Shown here piece after piece: positions 36,232 through 47,427 of a stretch of DNA of 64,000 nt. How positions within the stretch are numbered: position 1 is the stretch's first letter; each line of letters opens with the position of its first letter. The position numbers were made by a program, and so were the translations under genes. Source of the stretch: Chamaecrista fasciculata (taxonomy: Eukaryota > Streptophyta > Magnoliopsida > Fabales > Fabaceae); assembly GCA_003254925.1 (NCBI GenBank), contig QANZ01033894.1, positions 7,592-71,591 on the forward strand, in the 5' to 3' direction. Below the pieces are notes generated by a model, which saw only the letters and a list, made by a program, of their open reading frames with translations, did not search any database and was not told where the DNA came from.

Positions 36232-38090
36232 GAAAAATAAGTCTTTAAAAATAATAAAACGGAAATTTTGGACTTTAATCAATGGATCCACAAATCATGA
36301 GTATTAAGAAATAAAATTATTATTTTGATTGTTTGATTAGTTTTGGGAAGTGGGAGTGCGTGAAAGGTGTGGACAAATTTGATTTGGTTTGGTGATTGGT
36401 GTCGCTGGTTTTGAAAACAAGCTTACTGTGGTCGTTTTAGACAGCCTTGGCTTACGCTGATTTCAAGGACACTAGTTCTTTGTGCACCCATTTCCAAAGT
36501 ACAAGAAGGATGCCACCTTTATCAAAACACTTCTAATTAGTATTTCCTTGGATTTCTTAATCAATACTTTTAGAATATTGATTAAAATAATTAAAGACAC
36601 ATTAATATTTGCTTTTTAAATGATTTCATTTTTAAAAATAGTATTTGAAGAATTTGATATTGGCTTAATAGTGAGTGAGTGAGTGNCCTTTACTTTTTTT
36701 ATTATTTTGATTTTATATCTTTCTCAAAAGTTTTATTTATTGGTTTCAATGATTGAATGTATTCATATTTTTCTCATTTTAAGTTCGATTGTAATGTATT
36801 TAAAGTTACAAGTTATTTTTTATGAGTCATTTCTTTGTTCAATTGAAGTTATTAACAAATAAGATTAATTTAGACTCCAAAAATGAATTACTTATTTTAT
36901 AATTAAGAGAATAATTATATAACTTGTTTCAAATTTAATTGTACGAGTTTGAAATTATTTGTTATTTTTTACGAATTTTTTTCATCTAGTACTGTTATAA
37001 TGTACAAAACTACTAAATAATAAGTTAGAATTTTTCTAAATAATAAGATAATCGCCCACACTAGACCGACTGACTTTCCCTTCGAAGGAATCTATGTCTA
37101 AGAATATAAAGTGATTACCAATTTGGATGAACTTGGCTCTTTTGAGGCGATTACTAACATAATAATGGAAATCAAATTGGAGTATTTTACTGTCTTTTTA
37201 TTCTATATTCTTTTAATAAACAATATATATATATATATATTTAAAATACTCATTTATTTTATTTTTTAAAAAAGGTTATCTATCTCTCATGGATTCCATC
37301 TGTTTGATGTTAAAACTTAAAGGCATAATAAATAAAGTAGGTAGTTAGTTATGTTTCCGACTCCGTTACGTTATACATGTCTGTTTCAATGCCAACCACG
37401 TGATTTCGTCATCCGGAAAAATATAAAACTCCTACATTTAATATACTAGGAGCTTTGCGTGTCCTAACGGGCACGCAAATATGTATGTAAAATAAATAAG
37501 AGACTAAATTGTTAACTTAGTAAAGAAAGAGAGACCAAATAGTAAATTTTCTCTTATTTTTAATTTCATAAACTATAGTTTAAAACATGGACGACCAGAG
37601 AGGGGTGGAGCCATATAATATTAGATAAGATGAAGTAAAATATTAATATTAATATTAAAATTGAATTAATTATCCAGGAAATAGAGAACAGACGAAAATC
37701 CAATCCTTAGTACTTGTCCAAATAATATGCTTTAATGAGGACATCATCCTCCTAATTAAATCCTAAGAAAATTAGTGTGTGACTGAAGAAAAATAACAAT
37801 AAGGACAAGCCTAAGAATATTCGTATGCTCTTTGGGAAACAAAAGCAAAAGAGACATTTTTTGTTCTTTTCACACACTATCTTTTTCCACAGTTCTTTCA
37901 AAGAAACCATCTTACATGATGAATGGTGGCGATATGCTAAGCTAGACCACCAAGTTTGAACGGCTTGGATCATGGATGGACCACACACAGCAGCAATAAC
38001 AATTGCATATAATTGATTTTTGGATTTGCAAATAAAAAAATTAGAAAACTGAGGGCGGTTTTAAACAAGAGAAATATATAATATAATTTT
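36232..38090. other. AT-rich intergenic region
   Basis: No credible gene. One N follows a gtgagtgagt run at 36686. An (AT)n run lies near 37229. Short open frames near 37752-37988 lack family similarity and codon bias. Confidence 0.5.
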
Positions 38091-38524
38091 GGTAAAGCAT
38101 CCATTTCGTCTCTAAACTTAACACATGCTGTCAATTTCGTCCCTAATATTTTATTGTTTTCAATTTCGTCTCCAATCTTTTATATTTTAATCAATTCTAT
38201 CATTTGCTCTTACTTTAGTTAAATATTAACGACATAATCTATGTGGCTAACGATATATAATATAAAATTGATAGAAAAAGAAACTCAAATTCTCACTCAG
38301 ATTAAAAAACAAGATGCANTTCGAGACAAAAAAAGTTATAGGACTGATTTGGGAACTGGAGCAAAGTTATAGGACCAAATTCGCACTTTGGCCTTAAAAG
38401 AATTTAGTCAAAGGATAAAATTGACGAAAATGTGAAAGATTGAAGTCGAAATTGACAGTAAAAAAAGATTGGAGACAAAATTGACAGTTGGTGTAAAGTT
38501 TGGGACGAAAATAGTACTTTTACC
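38091..38524. mobile_element. Mutator-like miniature element with exact 9-bp target duplication
   Basis: The arms at about 38091-38215 and 38400-38524 are inverted copies (left ggtaaagcatccatttcgtc; right gacgaaaatagtacttttacc). The 9-mer tataatttt flanks both sides exactly (38082-38090 and 38525-38533). A 9-bp duplication with arms over 100 bp is the diagnostic pattern of Mutator-like elements. The interior is non-coding and contains one N at 38319. Confidence 0.85.
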
Positions 38525-38658
38525 TATAATTTTTACACAAACTTGATCAAGAATATTTGTATAAATTGATTTTATATTAAGTTGTAGGAGATAAAATAAT
38601 TTTATATTACTATTAAATTTTGTGAAGATAATAGTTTATAATAAAAATTAAGTCAAAT

Positions 38659-39183
38659 GGTCATTTTGGTCCTAAATGTATGCCCTAATGTTCATTTTGG
38701 TTCATTATGTTTCAAAATGTTCAAATTGATCCTAAATGTTGACAAAATGTTTCATTTTAGTCCTAAAATGTTGGTAAAATGTTTCATTTTGGTCCCAAAT
38801 TATTGAATTTGATCATATTTTTCTCGTCTCTTATTTCAAGTTTAAAGGACTTGTTAAGAGGAACTCGTAGCTCTAAATTTGTCGCATTCGAATTTGAAAC
38901 GAGGGAGATATGATTAACTTTGCTTGTTTGATCATGAAACGAACAGTCTGTTTTAAGAACCACTTTGACCTCGTTTGTTGACGGTCCCAATTGGATAGAG
39001 AAAATATTCTTTGAGAACAATATGTAGCTCTAAACTCGTCACGTTTGAATTTGAAACGAGCTATATTTAATAGTTTGGACCAAAATGAAACATTTTGCCA
39101 ACATTTAGGACCAATTTGAACATTTTAAAATATAATGGACCAAATTGAACATTAGTGTATACATTTAGAACCAAAAATGAACC
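38659..39183. mobile_element. Long-TIR miniature element, family B copy 2
   Basis: About 525 bp, and the fuller of two copies (the other is at 5095-5573). Arms of about 170 bp start with ggtcattttggtcctaaatg and end with the inverted ...catttagaaccaaaaatgaa. The interior matches copy 1, including a shared frame of about 78 codons. No known protein domain is visible. Confidence 0.75.
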
Positions 39184-40245
39184 TTTAATATAATAAAAGC
39201 ATAATTTAAAAAAAATTTTAGTAACGAATTTTGACAAAAAGTGATGCTAATTGATTATTTATCTACCATTTGCAAATTAAATATAAATTAAAGCGAGATG
39301 TCACGTCACAAAATGTTGTTGGTTAAGTGATACCTAGATAGCTGTCAAATTCTGAGTGATGGAGTGTTCCATAATAACTAAAAAAGTGGAGGACATCACT
39401 ATGCAATGCAATGATTCCTACGTTATATTCCACACTCTATAAAGTTTTGGATAATTTTGATTTGATTTCAACACAAAAATTCTTCAAGGAGTTTCTTTTA
39501 TGGATTCTCCTTCATCAAACTTCAATCTAATTCTTTGTCTTTTGCCAGCGTGATTTCACATTCAAATCAATAATATGAATATGGCTAATTACACTTGTCT
39601 CCATTACAATTCAATGTAATTACATGTCTTGTTTTTGAGTTTCAAAACAATATTTAAATGTTTTGAGTTTATATTTGGTCGTCTTCATACAATATACGTT
39701 TGTTTCAAATTAACAAAAATACTTAACTATCTGAGTTTATTATTATATTTTAAAAAAATTACGGGCTTAGTTTGTACCAAAAATATTTAATTAGCAAAAA
39801 AATATAATTTTTAAGCCTTATGAACTTAGTTTACTCTATCAACATTCCTTCGACTTCACTGTTGGCAGTAGACTAGATATATATATTTTTTTATGGGGTC
39901 AAGGGTTAGGTATATATAAATAGAATATTGAACTATTTCCCAGATTTAATCCTTACCCACTTTTTTGAACTTTTGTTTTTTTTTTTTCNCTTACCCACTT
40001 TTTTTAACTTTTGTTTTTTTTTTTCCAACTCATACCGTCACATATCTTCCCACTCGTTGTGGGTATAAATAGGCCCATTAACTATTTTTCAGGCCCAAAC
40101 TTTGTCTCAGTGGCCTTGTTAGTTGTTGAAATAACTTATTCCTGTTGGGTCAAATTTTTTAAAAGTGCTCAATTATTTTGCAGTGCAGTTTCCAATATTG
40201 ACTTCTTTTTTAAGTTAAACTTTGGAGGAAAAGGCTTTTGAGAGA
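39184..40245. other. Intergenic spacer with a false duplication at an N
   Basis: AT-rich with no gene. At 39952-40026 a segment of about 37 bp (cttacccac, a T run, aacttttg, a longer T run) occurs twice, on either side of a single N at 39989, which looks like a mis-joined contig overlap. Confidence 0.6.
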
Positions 40246-40466
40246 GGGCAAAACTTACATCAAGTTCCCTACATTCTTACTATCAAGTTCTCCAATCAAC
40301 ATTTGACACGTGGCAAAAATTTTATATATGACCAATCATGATAGAGAGAGAATATTAAACATCACTTTTTGCATGACCAATCATTAAAGAGAGAGAATGT
40401 AATCAAGACTTATGATTGGTGGAACTTGATAGCAAGGATGTAGGGAACTTGATGTAAGTTTTATCC
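40246..40466. mobile_element. Mutator-like MITE with 45-bp TIRs and near-exact 9-bp duplication
   Basis: The inverted ends are nearly identical for about 45 bp (left caaaacttacatcaagttcc; right ggaacttgatgtaagtttta). Flanking 9-mers tttgagaga (40237-40245) and tttgagaaa (40467-40475) differ at one base. It is 221 bp long and non-coding. Related but eroded copies occur at 15690-15855 and 48969-49182. Confidence 0.82.
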
Positions 40467-41596
40467 TTTGAGAAAAGGGGTGGAACCGCTGAATTACGGA
40501 TCCACTAAAGTACGTATATTGATTTGGATTGTCTATTAAAATGATTAAGTTATTAGATCATTTTAATAGACGGTCCAAATCAAATAATTCACATACTTTA
40601 CAGAATTTGTATTTTAGCAGATCCATTTCCTTGAGAAACATAGTTTGGCTTACCAAAAAAAGAAGCATAGTTTGGGAGGGTTCCTCCCTTCCTTTTTTTT
40701 TTTATGTTTCGATTTTTTTTATCTTTTCCTCTTAGTAGGAAATCTCTTCCTTTCTGAGTAAATGAGTTTTTTTTTTTCTTTTATAAAAGATTTTTGTTGT
40801 TTCTTTTTTAATATCAAATTTAGAACTTAAATCCCTTTTCAAGTGTAAATATTGGTGAAAAACTAAATCCTTAGAGATGACTTTTAGATCCGATAAAGTC
40901 AGTAAAGATTCACTTGCATAACAAATGTAAATTGGACGACCAAGAGATGGTGATTAGCGGTTATGGCATCTTCATTGTGGAAAAAATCTCTTGTGTTTGG
41001 TTTGGTCTCTCATTTTATTAGATAAGATTTTGTTGGGTAGTTCTTCTCATCTTATCTTATCTTATCTTATATCTTATACTATTATATATGTTTTTGGGGT
41101 GTTCTGATCGTCTTCCTCCAGAAGACATATATAATACTATAGTACTATAGTTTATAATACAATAAATTAAAAATAAAATAAAATTCAAATAATTCAACTA
41201 ACTTCTCCTATTATACAATTTTTTTTTTTAAGGAACTTTAGATCTTATATAAGATGAAATTTGTTAAATAATCTACAAAGTTGTTGGTTTCTCCCAATTA
41301 TAACTGATTTTATCTCTCGTCTTCATGAATGAAAGATGCTTTTAACAAGAAAAAAGAGTTTTATTTTAGATGAATTAGATGCTATCTGGCTACAGACCTA
41401 TAATGATATACTTTGGGAGAGCTCTTTTGCAAACCCAACTATAATAATTAACAGAAGATTTTGCTTATATGATGATGGAAAACTTTGCTTTGGACATGGC
41501 CATTTCTAGTGGTAATTTACTAATATCTATAATATGGTTTTGTGTTAATCTCACCCGTCATTTGTTTTTCTTGGGCTATCATTTTTTTCCTGTATA
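40467..41596. other. Intergenic spacer
   Basis: AT-rich. It includes a short tandem cttat run near 41045-41072. No supported gene. Confidence 0.5.
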
Positions 41597-41833
41597 CTCC
41601 TTCTGTCCCAAAATATCTGATGTTTTACAAAATCAAGAGAGTATTAATTATTTTTTTACTATTTTATCCCTATTAAAAGTCAAAGATATTGAATTAGTGA
41701 GAGTGACTAGGAATAATTTAATGAGAACAATTTAGTCTTTTAATTTTATTTTCTCTTCATTTTAGATAAATTAATTATTTCCTTGATCTGTGTGTATTTA
41801 CCTTAAAAAGCAGATATTTTGGAACAGAAGAAA
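41597..41833. mobile_element. Stowaway-like MITE, copy B
   Basis: 237 bp, starting ctccttctgtcccaaaata and ending ggaacagaagaaa, flanked by TA on both sides (41595-41596 and 41834-41835). It aligns end to end with copy A at 5-242. It is non-coding and was mobilised by mariner-type transposases. Confidence 0.85.
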
Positions 41834-42710
41834 TATATATAAAAAAATTAGCTTCTACTTTTTAAGACCAACACACCCAAAAAGGAACCAAAAAGGAAAA
41901 AACCCAAAAAAAAAAAAATCATTAATGACATATATGTTGTAGTGTTAGATTCATATTATGTTGGCCTTTTGAAGTCAAAAGTTAAAACTTGAAAACTTGT
42001 AAGGGAAAGTGTAAGTTTAATTAAGGAGCTCGCAATGCCAGTGCCATTAAACAATAATTCCTTCCACTTTAATCTAATGCTCTTTAAAGTTGAAAGCTTA
42101 ACAATAATTGGTCTCAATTATCCAGCTACTTATACTTACATGGCAAACAATATGATAATCGATATTCTCTTTTTCAATGTTTCACTTTCAGAATAAAAAT
42201 TAGAAAGTAACACGGTGTTTTGTAAATTGAATATATACTAAATTTAGATTTATAAGCTGTGCATACTTTTTAAAAATTAGCATATTAACCTTTGTTTTTT
42301 TATTTTTTGGTCATTTAGTGCTTTGAGACTCATTCTTCTCTCACTTTTCCCAGTCCATCAGACTATCTATTTGAATAAATATTTTATTTTTTAACCTTTT
42401 TTAGGTAATAAAAGTAATCATTCTTAAGAGATTGAATCTGTTAGAGTGCCTAAATTGTCCAATCTTAATCATTTGATATTTTGATTAAGAGTTTTAACTA
42501 ATTCTTTTTATTGAATGGTCAAGTTTAGATAATTTACTAATAGTCAATTATTGTTAGCACAAAAAAATAAGATTGTCAGTGCTGAAAATTTAAACTTTAT
42601 CGCTAAAATATTATAGTATAACTATATCCATCTGTTATGTAGGAAATGTAATTTGTTTGTTGTAATATTAAAATAAAATCCTATTATATGAATTAGTTGA
42701 ATTTGCAATT
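41834..42710. other. Intergenic spacer
   Basis: AT-rich, no gene seen. Confidence 0.5.
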
Positions 42711-43211
42711 TGCCAAAGTCCTATTTTGGTCCTCCAGTTATGCTCCTTGTTCCAAATAGGTCCCCTAGTTATTTTTTGTTCCATATTGGTCCCCCAGTTA
42801 TGCAAAACTTGAAAAAGTTGGTCCCTCTAACGTTTTCCATCTATTTTTCCGTTAAAAAAAGAGGAAAAATAAACTTTCATCCCCAAAAGTTTTATTTTCT
42901 TATATTAAGGTCCTTTTCTTTTTATAATAGGATCAAAACGTAAGAAAAGAAAGTAAATTAAGATTTTAAGTGAATTTACCCAAAAANTGATCCTATTATA
43001 AAAAGAAAAGGACCTTAATATAAGAAAATAAAACTTTTGGGGATGAAAGTTTATTTTTCCTCTTTTTTTAACGGAAAAATGGATGGAAAACGTTAGAGGG
43101 ACCAACTTTTTCAAGTTTTGCATAACTGGGGGACCAATATGGAACAAAAAATAACTGGGGGACCTATTTGGAACAAGGAGCATAACTGGGGGACCAAAAT
43201 AAGACTTTGGC
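42711..43211. mobile_element. Mutator-like element, two TIR arms joined across an N
   Basis: The left arm (42711-42935) and right arm (42988-43211) are inverted copies over about 224 bp, starting gccaaagtcctattttggtc. Flanking 9-mers tttgcaatt (42702-42710) and tttgcaata (43212-43220) differ only at the last base, the Mutator-type duplication. The two arms meet at a single N (42987) after about 50 bp of unique interior, so the true interior is probably missing from the assembly. A related arm lies at 53872. Confidence 0.82.
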
Positions 43212-45318
43212 TTTGCAATATAATATCTTGTTTATTTAATAAATTTTACAGAGTATCTTATATTAGTAGACTAGAATTATTTGGTCAGTTGTCAGTCTTT
43301 TTCGGTATTCTCTTAACCAGATATTTAAATTACTCTCGTTTATTTTTTTTTTAAGGTGAATATCTAACTATAATTAGAGCTTACTTAATTGACCTAATCA
43401 CCTATCTTAACTCACAACTAACCAACAAAAGCAAATCCATTTCTTAATTAGGAAATATCATAATCATCAGTCTTTTCGTCAACCAGTTCTCTAATTATAT
43501 TATCAAACAATAATAATAACAACAACAACCAAATATTAATAATGTCAACCCGTTTAATTCAGTCAATTAATAAGTGTGATCCACATTAATGGAGGGTCCC
43601 TTCTACCTTTCTCAATTAATTATGGATTTTTGATTTATTATATTCTCTCCCATATATATGTATGAACGTGCAATTAAAGAATATAACCTTCTTTCTGTTC
43701 ATTTTTTCTTCAGTAGCTTATAAATATTTTAATAACCACCTTATTTATCACGTGTACACACACAAGAAAAAATAAAAGTTTAATTCAAATCACCTTTACC
43801 TTATTATTATGCAACACATGGGACGTGACTATCTCCAAAAAGTCCACTTGTTCATATCTGCTTATTATATTCTCTCGTTTTTCAATATGTTTTTTCTTTA
43901 TGAAAGTAGTTCTAAACTTCTAATTGTGTAACAAAAGGAAATAAAACTACTTGTATATAAAATATGTACATTTCTTTTCTAGTAAAATTAAATATAAATT
44001 AGATGGGTTGTTGCGAGATCCGGTGTTATTCACCAAAGCTTATCACCTGATTTATTTAAATCTTCTAGAAATTTTATCATTTTATATTGATTATCCTCCA
44101 TCTTCATTGTTATAAAAATTTTCAAGAGTTCATATAAAATCATAATTTCTTCAAAACATGCAAGCAATTTGTTCTTTCTATGTGTGTGTATATATAAAGA
44201 AATGAAATTGTTTTTTGGCCAATAGGTTAACTAGTAATTTGGCCCTCTTCTAAACAAGTAGATTTACTTATCAAGTATATATAGTATAAATTGTAAAATA
44301 ATATTAACAGATAATATCCGCCTAACTGTAACTCAAACTAAAAAGATAATTGTTTTTTTGGGTAGAAAAAAGTTAAATTTTGTACATGATAAACTCCAGA
44401 TAACATCCAAGCAAGATTTAGTAAGTACGAAAGCAGTTATAGGTTTTGTTCGGATTTGATTAGCAAGATAATTTATAAATTAAAATTAGGGTAATATTAA
44501 GCAGAACACTTATTAAGGTGCATTAATTGCACTCTAAAAATGAAATTTTTTTTTTGAGAATGCAAATTTACCTCAAAATTTTAAAGAAACAAAAACTCTT
44601 ACCCTTAAAATTAAACGACTTTTGCAGTAGGGAATAGATAAATAATTAACACCCGATAATATAAAGTCAAGTACATCAAATTATGACAAATCTATATATA
44701 TACTAGTTGAATTAAATCTTTTAAGTAAACATATATAGTTAAGGTAAAATTTGCTCTGGCGAAAAAGAAAACAAGGTAAATTTTGTTCTGGCAAAAAAGG
44801 GGGTAACATTTGTATAATTAACCGAGTTGAATTTTGAAATAATTGATCTAACGGGTAATTAACCACAGATCACCATGCATGTTCGCACTTATTATATAAT
44901 CTTTAATTGAGGAAGACTGGAAAAGTGTTATATTATATCCAAGTCAAACTGTTTGGAATGTTTGGAATTATTTTTTGCTTTTAATTAGAATGAAATTATT
45001 AAAATTTTCGTTTTAATACAAATAAAAAAACTATTTAAGAAGATTAAAGAGAGGAAAAGGGCCACTTAATTAGTTCTTCTGTTATATTTTCAGTTATGAA
45101 GTATAAAACAACATTGTTATCTTATCTTTAATATAGTATTTAAATTAATTAATCTGATATAAACTAAAATAATAATAATAATAAAATTGGTTGAGCCGAA
45201 TAAGCCGCAACGTACACGTCAGCCGACAGATATGCTCGCAACAGCAGATGGGCCCCACTCCTCTCAACAGACTCCCTCCTGCTTCTCCCGTACAGACACC
45301 TCCTCTGTTTCTTCTAAG
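43212..45318. other. Distal upstream region of the VQ gene
   Basis: 2.1 kb of AT-rich sequence without a supported gene. It contains several short tandem taa/aac runs (43500-43530, 45170-45185). Confidence 0.5.
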
Positions 45319-45351
45319 TTGACCAAACTACCCCTCTAATTCTACCACGTG
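45319..45351 (+). promoter_or_regulatory. W-box and G-box upstream of the VQ gene
   Basis: TTGACC at 45319-45324 fits the WRKY-factor W-box. CACGTG at 45346-45351 is a palindromic G-box, used by bHLH and bZIP factors. They lie about 240-270 bp before the VQ start codon, followed by a TATA-like tataata near 45390. Since VQ proteins bind WRKY factors, feedback is conceivable. Function is inferred from motif match alone. Confidence 0.5.
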
Positions 45352-45589
45352 GCACATCCTCACTGCTCCAAACTCTCACTGATAGGCTATAATACATTAA
45401 TACCCTTCTCACTACCAGCATCGCATGCACCCTCTGAAATATAGAAATGCTATATATATACATACACACACAGAGAGAGACTTATCATCATCAAATGAAC
45501 TCACTCCATTTCTTCCTTCCTTTCTTTCTTCTTCAAATTTAGGGCACAGTTATAACCTACGCACAAATTTAGCCATAGCCATTATCATC

Positions 45590-46363
45590 ATGAGTCCCAC
45601 GCCTTTTCATCCTAAGCGAGAAATTCATACCACTACCTCTGATAATAACAACCACAACCACAATCAGAATCACAATAATCACGCCTTGTGTCCTCCTCCT
45701 TTGAAGATTCACAAGGATTCTCATTCAATCAAGAAATCCACGTCTCCGCCTCCATCTATGGCTTCGTCTTCCTCGTCTTCGTCGTCTTCCGCATCTTCTT
45801 CTCTCGTCAATGGCGTCATCGGAGCCAATAAGCCTCAACAGAGGCATCCTGTAATCATCTACACGCATTCTCCCAAAGTCATTCATACTCACCCTAGGGA
45901 TTTCATGGCTTTGGTGCAGAAGCTCACCGGACTCTCAAAGTCCGACAACAACAACGACGGCGCCGCCGCCGATCCTCCGCCGCCGCAGACCAAACCGGAG
46001 CAGGGGAACGGCTCCTCGGAGAAGAAGGTGTGTGCGAATGAGGACAATGAGACGTCGTCGGTGATCACGGAGGAGAATAACTGTAGCAGCAGCGTCGGGG
46101 ACACGACGCAGGTAAATTCTTGTTTCTTGACGAATCCGGTGCCAATGATGGATCCTCCTCCTCCTCCACCTCCTTTGAATCCTTACATGGCGGCGAACTT
46201 GCCGGTGTTCACGACGCCGCCGAATTCGGCCGAGTTGTTCTGTTCCTCGAATCAGCCGTTTTTGAACTATGATTCGTTGCTCTTCTCTCATAACATGAGG
46301 ACCTCCATGAATAATCCATCCGCCACCACTTTGGAAGGGATGAATGATTTTCGTGATTTTTAA
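45590..46363 (+). CDS. VQ20: VQ-motif protein (VQ20-like)
   Basis: A single exon of 257 aa. The VQ motif FMALVQKLTG lies at residues 105-114, preceded by the conserved RHPVIIYTHSPKVIHT stretch typical of the VQ8/VQ20 group. VQ proteins are intronless nuclear cofactors that bind WRKY factors. An N-terminal His/Asn-rich stretch, a Ser run (about 59-71) and a Pro run (DPPPPPPPLNP) make it largely disordered. MSPTPFHPKR is taken as the start because family members begin MSP. An in-frame ATG at 45425 lies 55 codons upstream with no stop between, so a longer form cannot be excluded. A VQ gene neighbours NTMC2T3 in Arabidopsis too (At3g18360/18370, from memory). Confidence 0.93.
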   Translation: MSPTPFHPKREIHTTTSDNNNHNHNQNHNNHALCPPPLKIHKDSHSIKKSTSPPPSMASSSSSSSSSASSSLVNGVIGANKPQQRHPVIIYTHSPKVIHTHPRDFMALVQKLTGLSKSDNNNDGAAADPPPPQTKPEQGNGSSEKKVCANEDNETSSVITEENNCSSSVGDTTQVNSCFLTNPVPMMDPPPPPPPLNPYMAANLPVFTTPPNSAELFCSSNQPFLNYDSLLFSHNMRTSMNNPSATTLEGMNDFRDF

Positions 46364-47427
46364 TAAAGGTTCTTTAATTTGCTTCCTTCACTTTTTTATT
46401 ATGTGCAAATAAGGGTTCTAATTTTCCAGGATAGAACTTTTTTTTAGTTTTCCTTTCTTTAGAACTTTGTTTTACAATAAACTTCGTAGACTTGTATACA
46501 GGGACTTCCACTTATATTATTCGTAGACTTTATAATTCTTTTATTGTTATTTAGATCACACTATTCAATAAAGAAAGGTATAGCTTTCTGCCTTTCTATA
46601 TGGATAATATTATACTTCCTTCTTGTCACCTTCAGATTACATGTTGGATTTTTAAATTTCTTTTTAAAAAATAATTTTCATTATGAGAAATTAAACCAGA
46701 AATGGCTAGTCGGAGGTAGAAGGAAACAAATCAAAAGTAACTTCTTTTTTAATTAATTTGGTCAGAAAATCAATGTAGTTGCTCACCAACCATAGCCAAA
46801 AGTTGCCTCATTCTCTTCACTTAGCGTGTTTATTTTGGTTTTATATTCTTCTTTTCTTTTGTTTTGTTTGCACTTTACATTTTCTCCCACAGCTCCATGA
46901 CCAGACCACCGGCGACCTCTTGGTGATTGATGGGCAAATAAAATTATCCAAACAATAATACATTTGTGACCTTTTAAACATCAATTAGTATATACAAAAA
47001 GTTAAGTCAAATGTGAAATTCATGAATATTTAAAGTCCAAACATTTCGAGCCCCTCTATATTATAACTCCAGAGACATGTAATCGAGTTGAGTACTTGTT
47101 GATTGTTATAAACCATTCAGGAATAATATTTTATCTTTGTGAATTTCAGTCCTAGTCGTTTGCCTAGGAACACAGAAATTTAACTGACTCCAGAAAAAAT
47201 AAACATGAACCTGATAATGAGGACAAATTAGATGTGTTAGAAATGTACTATAGTGATGGGTTCCAGGCGCTTAATTATGCCATAGCTCATAGTCTTCTGA
47301 AAGGAAGAGATTTATTTAATTTTCCAGGTCCTTTACTTTCATTGTTAAAATTTTACATTTTCAACGTGTGTACGACAGAACACACCACAGAAACATGTAC
47401 ACAATTTCTCAACAGATTACAGTACTG
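46364..47427. other. Convergent 3' regions of the VQ and DUF639 genes
   Basis: The spacer between two converging genes, presumed to hold both 3' UTRs. No further gene seen. Confidence 0.5.

Noticed and set aside
42905-43183. Minus-strand frame similar to plus-strand frames at 42710 and 53901
   Set aside because: All three are translations of the same Mutator-like terminal repeat, not a protein family.
45935-46291. Arg-rich antisense frame in the VQ gene
   Set aside because: A shadow of the Pro/Ser-rich VQ coding sequence.
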